Part shown: piece by piece, positions 33,019 to 38,529 of the stretch
Numbering within the stretch: position 1 is the stretch's first letter
Layout of the letters: every line of letters begins with the position of its first letter
From: Flavobacteriaceae bacterium
Lineage (GTDB): Bacteria; Bacteroidota; Bacteroidia; Flavobacteriales; Flavobacteriaceae
Length of the DNA stretch: 38,529 nucleotides
Direction of reading: 5' to 3'
Assembly (NCBI GenBank): GCA_020346245.1
Contig: CP070778.1
Coordinates: 2,555,918 to 2,594,446 of the forward strand
The notes under the pieces: generated by a model
Told to the model about the DNA's origin: nothing
The model's database searches: none
What the model saw: only the letters and a program-made list of their open reading frames with translations
Made by a program: the position numbers and the translations under genes

Positions 33019-33669
33019 ATGTTTCTCGAAAACACTGTTAATCACAAGGAACAATTCGGTTGGATAGAAGTTATCTGTGGCTCGATGTTTTCGGGGAAAA
33101 CAGAAGAATTAATTCGCAGACTTAAAAGAGCCCAGTTTGCAAAGCAAAAAGTAGAAATATTTAAGCCAATTGTAGACACGAGATACCATGAAGAGAAAGT
33201 AATCTCTCATGATGAAAATGAAATTCGCTCCACGCCGGTACCAGCAGCGGCTAATATCCGACTTCTTGCAGATGACTGTGATGTAGTTGGGATAGATGAA
33301 GCACAATTCTTTGATGATGAAATTGTGACAGTTTGCAATGATTTAGCGAATATGGGAATACGAGTTGTTGTTGCCGGCCTGGATATGGATTTTAAAGGTA
33401 ATCCTTTCGGCCCAATGCCTGCTTTAATGGCTACAGCTGAATATGTGACTAAAGTTCATGCTATTTGCACGCGTACAGGTAATCTGGCCAATTATAGTTA
33501 TAGAAAATCTAACAATGATAAATTGGTTCTGCTGGGCGAAACAGAAGAGTATGAACCCTTAAGTCGTGCGGCTTTTTACAAGGCCATGCTTAAAGAAAAA
33601 ATTTATAACATGAAGGTAGAAGCGGTGGAGGTAAAACAAGCTAAAAAGGATGCCAATGCCAAGGGCTGA
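33019..33669 (+). CDS. tdk: Thymidine kinase, type II
   Basis: The 216-residue protein phosphorylates thymidine. It has Walker [18 protein letters not shown] (about 19-36), the [13 protein letters not shown]alker B/catalytic block near 93, and the lasso region [34 protein letters not shown]. Type II enzymes usually hold a zinc ribbon in two cysteine pairs; here only one cysteine (in HAICTRTG) remains, so zinc binding is probably lost. The gene overlaps alr by 20 bp, so the two are translated together. Confidence 0.95.
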   Translation: MFLENTVNHKEQFGWIEVICGSMFSGKTEELIRRLKRAQFAKQKVEIFKPIVDTRYHEEKVISHDENEIRSTPVPAAANIRLLADDCDVVGIDEAQFFDDEIVTVCNDLANMGIRVVVAGLDMDFKGNPFGPMPALMATAEYVTKVHAICTRTGNLANYSYRKSNNDKLVLLGETEEYEPLSRAAFYKAMLKEKIYNMKVEAVEVKQAKKDANAKG

Positions 33670-34765
33670 AGAAACTACATTGGAATTGGATCTGGTGGCT
33701 TTAGAACATAATTACAATTATTTAAAATCTAAACTTCATCCTTCAACCAGGTTATTGGCTGTTGTCAAGGCTTTTGCTTATGGCAGTGATTCTGTAATCA
33801 TTGCAAAAAAGCTGGAAGAACTGGATGTAGATTATTTAGCGGTGGCTTATGCCCGTGAGGGTATGGTCTTAAGGGAGTCTGGGATAAAAACCCCAATTCT
33901 TGTATTACATCCTCAGCCTGCAAATTATCTCATGGTTATTAAATATTGCATGGAACCCAGTCTATACTCCCCAAGAGTGCTAACCGAATTCCTGAATGTG
34001 GCGAAGACCGAAAAGCAAAAAGGGTATCCTGTGCATTTAAAATTTAATACGGGCCTTAACAGGCTCGGGTTTTGTGAAAATGATATTGATTATATAGCAG
34101 AAGCGCTTGAGAACAGTAAAGAACTAAAAATTAAATCACTGTTTTCTCATTTAGCTGCCTCTGAAGACATGTCTGAGAAAAGCTTTAGTAATGATCAAAT
34201 AAAATCATTTATAAAGATTGCGAGGGATTTTACTGCCAAATTAGGAGTTAGTCCTTTTTTGCATATTTTAAATACCTCCGGGATATTAAATTATCCTGAA
34301 GCGCAATTTCAAATGGTTCGAAGTGGTATAGGGCTTTACGGATACGGAAATGAAGCCAGGTTTGATGCTGAATTGCTACCTGTAGCAACATTAAAAACGA
34401 TAATTTCACAAATACATCATATAGAACCGAACGAGAGCGTAGGCTACAATCGGGCATTTAAGTCTGAAGGACACCAAAAAACAGCGACACTTCCACTTGG
34501 ACATGCTGACGGTATAGGGAGACAATATGGAAATGGAAAGGCCTCGGTTATAGTAAATGGTAAGAAGGCACCAATTATTGGAAATGTTTGTATGGATATG
34601 ATCATGATTGATATATCAAATATTGAATGTACTGAAGGTGATGAAGTTATAGTTTTTGGCAAAGGGCATTCCGCTGAGACTTTTGCAGCCGGAGCAAATA
34701 CAATTTCCTACGAAATTTTAAGTGGTATTTCTCAAAGAGTTAAAAGGGTTATTTTAGGAGGCTGA
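33650..34765 (+). CDS. alr: Alanine racemase
   Basis: The 371-residue PLP enzyme makes D-alanine for peptidoglycan. The PLP lysine is in [19 protein letters not shown], near residue 40, and the catalytic tyrosine in [13 protein letters not shown], near 266. [18 protein letters not shown] is also typical. Here the usual KANAYG is KAFAYG. ATG 33650 is used; ATG 33656 is an alternative two codons later. It overlaps the end of tdk, so coupling is likely. Length is normal. Confidence 0.95.
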   Translation: MPMPRAEETTLELDLVALEHNYNYLKSKLHPSTRLLAVVKAFAYGSDSVIIAKKLEELDVDYLAVAYAREGMVLRESGIKTPILVLHPQPANYLMVIKYCMEPSLYSPRVLTEFLNVAKTEKQKGYPVHLKFNTGLNRLGFCENDIDYIAEALENSKELKIKSLFSHLAASEDMSEKSFSNDQIKSFIKIARDFTAKLGVSPFLHILNTSGILNYPEAQFQMVRSGIGLYGYGNEARFDAELLPVATLKTIISQIHHIEPNESVGYNRAFKSEGHQKTATLPLGHADGIGRQYGNGKASVIVNGKKAPIIGNVCMDMIMIDISNIECTEGDEVIVFGKGHSAETFAAGANTISYEILSGISQRVKRVILGG

Positions 34766-34850
34766 CAGTTTTTTTAACATATTGTTAAGAAAACTTATTT
34801 TCAGTATCTTGTCTTTGCATTTATTATCTAACCATTTAAAAACTAATGAC

Positions 34851-35252
34851 ATGTTAAAAGAATTTAAGAACTTTATTATGACCGGCAATGTAATTGATTT
34901 TGCAGTTGCTGTAATTATGGCCGGGGCCATAGGTCTTGTTATCAATGGCTTTGTAGCGGACATTATTATGCCAATAGTTGGGGAATTTGCAGGAGGTGTA
35001 GATTTTGCAAATTTTAAATATATCCTCACGGAGGCTTCAGGGACAGAAGGAGAAGCGGGCTATGTAGCCGAAAATGCTATTCGATGGGGAGCATGGGTAA
35101 ACACTATCGTTAATCTCATCATTGTAGGTTTTGTAATGTTTATTATTGTCAAGGCATACAACAAGACAAAAACACCTCCACCACCACCAGCGCCTTCAGG
35201 ACCAAGTCAGGAAGAACTATTAACCCAAATTAGGGATTTATTGAAAAAATAA
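34851..35252 (+). CDS. mscL: Large-conductance mechanosensitive channel
   Basis: The 133-residue protein opens MLKEFKNFIMTGNVIDFAVAVIMAGAIGLVINGFVADIIMPIVG, the N-terminal helix and first membrane segment of MscL. A periplasmic loop rich in Gly and Glu follows, then the second segment (WVNTIVNLIIVGFVMFIIVKAYN) and a proline run PPPPPAP before the cytoplasmic helix. It releases solutes during hypo-osmotic shock. I reject the TTG at 34782, which would add 23 residues before the conserved start. Confidence 0.96.
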   Translation: MLKEFKNFIMTGNVIDFAVAVIMAGAIGLVINGFVADIIMPIVGEFAGGVDFANFKYILTEASGTEGEAGYVAENAIRWGAWVNTIVNLIIVGFVMFIIVKAYNKTKTPPPPPAPSGPSQEELLTQIRDLLKK

Positions 35253-35261
35253 TTAGAAGTA

Positions 35262-35280
35262 AAACTCCCTTTTTGGGAGC
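35262..35280 (+). terminator. Short hairpin after mscL
   Basis: CTCCC and GGGAG pair across a T5 loop 12 bp after the mscL stop. No T run follows, so it is a weak candidate compared with the long hairpin 30 bp downstream. Confidence 0.4.
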
Positions 35281-35308
35281 TACCGCTACATTACTAAACT
35301 AACTTAAA

Positions 35309-35353
35309 GGCCACCATTTAGTTTTCGCAAACTAAATCGGTGGCCATTTTTTT
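35309..35353 (+). terminator. Strong intrinsic terminator between mscL and asd
   Basis: GGCCACC-ATTTAGTTT pairs with AAACTAAAT-C-GGTGGCC, about 16 bp with one bulged C and a 4-nt loop, followed by ATTTTTTT. It closes the tdk-alr-mscL unit. Confidence 0.92.
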
Positions 35354-35408
35354 ATATATGTTCTTATTATAACAAATTGTTATATTTTTATAATACTAAT
35401 AAAAAGTC

Positions 35409-35439
35409 TTGTTCTTCAACACTGGTTGCAATACCTTTG
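35409..35439 (+). promoter_or_regulatory. Promoter of asd
   Basis: TTG (35409-35411), a 20-bp spacer and TACCTTTG (35432-35439) match the Bacteroidota -33/-7 pattern. The asd ATG is 19 bp downstream of the -7 box. Confidence 0.65.
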
Positions 35440-35458
35440 AGCATTAAATAGTAAAAAC

Positions 35459-36448
35459 ATGAAGGTAGCTGTAGTCGGCGCAACGGGAATGGTTGGCGAA
35501 GTAATGCTGAAAGTACTCAAGGAGCGGGATTTTCCAATAACTGAACTATTATTGGTGGCCTCTGAACGATCTGTTGGGAAAAAGATGTCCTTTAACGGGC
35601 AATTAATTAGCGTAATAGGTCTTGAGGATGCCGTCGCTGCACGTCCAGATCTGGCCATTTTTTCTGCAGGAGGAGATATTTCCCTTTCATGGGCCCCCAA
35701 ATTTGCAGCGGTCGGCACAACAGTAATTGATAATTCTTCCGCATGGCGAATGGATCCTGAAAAAAAGTTGGTGGTTCCGGAAATCAATGCAAGTGCACTA
35801 ACAAAATCAGATAAAATAATTGCCAATCCTAATTGTTCAACAATCCAGCTTGTTATGGTGCTTGCGCCCTTGCATGCCAAATATAAAATGAAACGGGTGG
35901 TAGTTTCAACGTATCAATCTGTTTCAGGGACCGGGGTAAAAGCTGTAAAGCAGTTGGAGAATGAAATGGCGGGAATTCAAGGTGAAATGGCATATCCTTA
36001 TCCTATCAATAGGAATGCTTTACCTCATTGTGATACTTTTATGGACAATGGGTATACAAAAGAAGAAATGAAATTGGCAAGGGAACCCCAAAAGATCCTG
36101 GACGACCGTACATTTTCAATCTCAGCAACCGCTGTGCGTATTCCTACAGCAGGAGGTCATTCTGAATCGGTTAATGTTGAATTTGAATCTGACTTTGAAT
36201 TAAATGAGGTGAGAAAAATTCTAAATGATACTCCGGGTGTTGTTGTCCAGGACAATCCTGATACCAATACTTATCCAATGCCGGTTTATGCTCATGATAA
36301 AGACGATGTCTTTGTGGGGCGAATTCGAAGAGACGAAACCCAACGAAACACTTTAAATATGTGGATAGTTGCTGATAACCTCAGAAAAGGTGCAGCAACC
36401 AATGCAGTTCAAATAGCCGAATATCTGGTGCACAAAGAACTTATCTGA
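35459..36448 (+). CDS. asd: Aspartate-semialdehyde dehydrogenase
   Basis: The 329-residue NADPH-dependent enzyme makes aspartate semialdehyde for lysine/diaminopimelate, threonine and methionine. The nucleotide-binding VAVVGATGMVGEVML starts the protein. The catalytic Cys126 is in IANPNCSTIQLVM, and the base His is in IPTAGGHSESV. The length matches other members. It has its own promoter and ends in an intrinsic terminator. With alr upstream it is a second peptidoglycan-precursor gene, but the strong terminator between mscL and asd separates the units. Confidence 0.96.
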   Translation: MKVAVVGATGMVGEVMLKVLKERDFPITELLLVASERSVGKKMSFNGQLISVIGLEDAVAARPDLAIFSAGGDISLSWAPKFAAVGTTVIDNSSAWRMDPEKKLVVPEINASALTKSDKIIANPNCSTIQLVMVLAPLHAKYKMKRVVVSTYQSVSGTGVKAVKQLENEMAGIQGEMAYPYPINRNALPHCDTFMDNGYTKEEMKLAREPQKILDDRTFSISATAVRIPTAGGHSESVNVEFESDFELNEVRKILNDTPGVVVQDNPDTNTYPMPVYAHDKDDVFVGRIRRDETQRNTLNMWIVADNLRKGAATNAVQIAEYLVHKELI

Positions 36449-36470
36449 TAGTAGTATCATAAAATCTGTT

Positions 36471-36507
36471 AAAACCTTTAGCTGCATGGGCACTTAAAGG
36501 TTTTTTT
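36471..36507 (+). terminator. Intrinsic terminator after asd
   Basis: AAAACCTTTA (36471-36480) and TAAAGGTTTT (36495-36504) pair over 10 bp with a 14-nt loop and a continuing T run to 36507. It is 22 bp after the asd stop. Confidence 0.82.
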
Positions 36508-36511
36508 ATGG

Positions 36512-36519
36512 TATTTTTG
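36512..36519 (+). promoter_or_regulatory. -7 box of the prolyl oligopeptidase gene
   Basis: TATTTTTG fits TAnnTTTG and lies 22 bp before the ATG, directly after the asd terminator. No clear -33 element is seen. Confidence 0.5.
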
Positions 36520-36541
36520 GTCTGCGAAAATTTTACCTGCC

Positions 36542-38529
36542 ATGAAAAATACCGGGATATTATTACTTCTTATTCTTATTAATATTTCTTGCCAGAATTC
36601 AGGAAAAAAAGATGTTATTGCCGTGAATTATCCGATGACTAAAAAAGCAGATTCCGTTGATACTTATTTTGGGACTACCGTTGAGGATCCTTACCGTTGG
36701 TTAGAAGACGACCGAAGCGAAGAAACGGAAAAATGGGTAAAAGAAGAAAACGCTGTAACCTTTGGGTATCTGGAAAAAATACCATTCAGGGAAGATCTGA
36801 AAAACAGGTTAGAACAACTTTGGAACTATGAGAAACTTAGTTCTCCTTTTAATGAAGGTAATTACACCTATTTTTACAAGAACGACGGGCTCCAAAACCA
36901 ATATGTTCTTTATCGCCAAAAAGAGAATCAGGAAGCCGAAGTTTTTTTAGATCCCAACAGTTTTTCAGAAGATGGAACCACCTCCCTTATGGGCCTGAGT
37001 TTCACTAAAGATGGCTCTATGGCTGCATATGCCATTTCCGAGGGTGGAAGCGACTGGAGAAAGGTAATTGTAATGGAGACCGAAAATAAAACGATCGTTG
37101 AGGACACCCTTATTGATGTAAAATTTAGTGGCCTGTCCTGGTACAAGAACGAAGGTTTATTTTATTCTAGTTATGACAAACCTGAAGGAAGTGAACTCTC
37201 TGCCAAGACAGACCAGCACAAACTTTATTACCATAAGCTGGGAAGCCCACAAAGCGCAGATGAATTAATTTTTGGAGGTACTCCTGATCAAAAACACAGG
37301 TATGTAGGTGCAAGCGTGACAGAGGATAATAAGTACCTTCTTATTTCAGCCGCAAATTCTACCGCAGGTAATAAGCTTTATTTAAAAGATTTAAATAAGT
37401 CGGATAATAAGCTCGTAACTATATTAGACCATGAAGATTCAGATACGGACCTCATTGAAAATAAGGGCTCAAAGCTTTACCTGGTTACCAATTTAAATGC
37501 GCCTAATAAAAAAATTATTGCCGTAGATGCTTCAGACCCGGGTCCGGAAAAGTGGGAGGATATTATACCGGAAACGGAACATGTTCTTATTTCAAATACA
37601 GGCGGGGGTTACTTTTTTGCAGAATATCTGGTTGATGCCATCTCCAAAGTTTTTCAATATGATTACAACGGAAAGCTAATCCGGGAAATAAAACTACCTG
37701 GCCCGGGCAACGCAAACGGATTTGGTGGAAAAAAAGAAGAAAAGCAGTTTTACTTTTCTTTTACCAATTATAAGACGCCAAGCTCATCTTATAAATATGA
37801 TGTAGAAACGGGTGATTATGTTCCTTACTGGAAACCACAAATTGATTTTAATCCGGACGATTATGAGTCTAAACAGGTTTTCTATTCCTCTAATGATGGA
37901 ACAAAGATCCCAATGATTATTACTTATAAAAAAGGACTGGAACTTAATTCCAAAAATCCAACTATCCTTTATGGCTATGGCGGATTTAATATAAGTCTAT
38001 CCCCTTCTTTCAGTATTACTAATGCTGTTTGGATGGAGCAGGGCGGAGTTTATGCTGTGCCAAATTTGAGAGGTGGTGGAGAATATGGAAAAAAATGGCA
38101 TGAAGCCGGTATAAAAACAAAAAAACAAAATGTATTTGACGATTTTATAGCTGCCGCAGAGTATCTTATTGACAATAAATATACTTCATCGGAGAATTTG
38201 GCTATAAGAGGTGGTTCCAATGGTGGGCTTTTAGTAGGAGCCACAATGACCCAAAGACCTGAACTTATGAAGGTTGCGCTGCCTGCCGTAGGAGTTTTGG
38301 ATATGTTGCGATACCATACTTTCACTTCAGGGGCAGGTTGGCATTATGACTATGGAACTTCTGAAGATAGCGAGGAAATGTTTCAATACTTAAAAGGGTA
38401 TTCGCCCGTTCACAATGTAAAAGAAGGGGTTGAATATCCGGCTACCTTAATTACAACAGGAGATCATGATGATCGTGTTGTACCTGCCCATAGCTTTAAA
38501 TTTGCTGCTGAACTTCAGGACAAGCAGTC
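36542..38529 (+). CDS. Prolyl oligopeptidase family lipoprotein (S9A), 3' end outside window
   Basis: The frame runs from ATG 36542 to the window edge (662 codons). A lipoprotein signal ([17 protein letters not shown], Cys17) starts it, so the protein is probably anchored to the outer membrane or periplasmic face. The S9A N-terminal [22 protein letters not shown] block, a seven-bladed propeller region, and the catalytic domain follow. The latter has [13 protein letters not shown] with the nucleophile Ser (near 557) and [16 protein letters not shown] with the catalytic Asp. The catalytic His should lie in the missing roughly 50-60 residues. It should cleave proline-containing peptides. Confidence 0.94.
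   Translation, partial: MKNTGILLLLILINISCQNSGKKDVIAVNYPMTKKADSVDTYFGTTVEDPYRWLEDDRSEETEKWVKEENAVTFGYLEKIPFREDLKNRLEQLWNYEKLSSPFNEGNYTYFYKNDGLQNQYVLYRQKENQEAEVFLDPNSFSEDGTTSLMGLSFTKDGSMAAYAISEGGSDWRKVIVMETENKTIVEDTLIDVKFSGLSWYKNEGLFYSSYDKPEGSELSAKTDQHKLYYHKLGSPQSADELIFGGTPDQKHRYVGASVTEDNKYLLISAANSTAGNKLYLKDLNKSDNKLVTILDHEDSDTDLIENKGSKLYLVTNLNAPNKKIIAVDASDPGPEKWEDIIPETEHVLISNTGGGYFFAEYLVDAISKVFQYDYNGKLIREIKLPGPGNANGFGGKKEEKQFYFSFTNYKTPSSSYKYDVETGDYVPYWKPQIDFNPDDYESKQVFYSSNDGTKIPMIITYKKGLELNSKNPTILYGYGGFNISLSPSFSITNAVWMEQGGVYAVPNLRGGGEYGKKWHEAGIKTKKQNVFDDFIAAAEYLIDNKYTSSENLAIRGGSNGGLLVGATMTQRPELMKVALPAVGVLDMLRYHTFTSGAGWHYDYGTSEDSEEMFQYLKGYSPVHNVKEGVEYPATLITTGDHDDRVVPAHSFKFAAELQDKQ

Noticed and set aside
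34782..34850. Longer N-terminus for MscL from TTG 34782
   Set aside because: MscL proteins begin at the MLKEFKNFIM helix; the extension is not family-like and starts with TTG.

Overview
The window looks like a chromosomal segment of a member of the Flavobacteriaceae (phylum Bacteroidota). The DNA is AT-rich. Promoters match the Bacteroidota -7 consensus TAnnTTTG; the ompA promoter reads TTTG-N19-TACATTTG. Several genes are typical of the phylum: the IPExxxVDY protein, RNase H with a viroplasmin domain, a short RsmI and a thymidine kinase lacking its zinc ligands. The gene order acpP-fabF-rnc-IPExxxVDY-pyk also fits. Almost every gene is ordinary housekeeping. I see no phage, insertion sequence or CRISPR array.

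Layout. 1-436: 3' end of pheS (+). 588-1774: CYTH protein and an NAD(P)-binding epimerase-like protein (-). 1808-3743: dinB and a lone PAS protein (+). 3766-8054: acpP-fabF-rnc-IPExxxVDY-pyk (-), with a terminator-like hairpin between acpP and fabF. 8320-12476: purN-rnhA, a PfkB kinase and a long PurF-like amidotransferase (+). 12477-13335: no protein gene, but four tandem small-RNA units. 13370-13978: Mn-type sodA (-). 14097-22672: AddA-like helicase-nuclease, kbl, OmpA/TSP3 porin and AddB-like nuclease (+). 22676-24435: SDR, tRNA-Ala(GGC) and a double-Usp protein (-). 24486-28565: GNAT, MATE, enoyl-CoA hydratase, a 37-residue membrane peptide, queD and lpxH (+). 28572-30799: recJ and OsmC (-). 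30839-31429: AhpD-like protein (+). 31458-32911: rsmI and a conserved unknown (-). 33019-36448: tdk-alr-mscL-asd (+). 36542-38529: prolyl oligopeptidase lipoprotein, cut by the window end (+).

The most unusual element is the array at about 12568-13291. A 40-nt sequence occurs four times in the same orientation, 204-228 bp apart. Copies 1-3 are identical and copy 4 differs at two bases. Each copy has a TAnnTTTG-like box exactly 5 nt upstream and its own intrinsic terminator about 5-7 nt downstream. The terminator stems differ in sequence but keep their pairing. This suggests four independently transcribed sibling RNAs of about 70 nt. The core has 12 G and only 4 C and little self-complementarity, which would suit a trans-acting base-pairing RNA. 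I do not recognise the family. Its function and targets are unknown.
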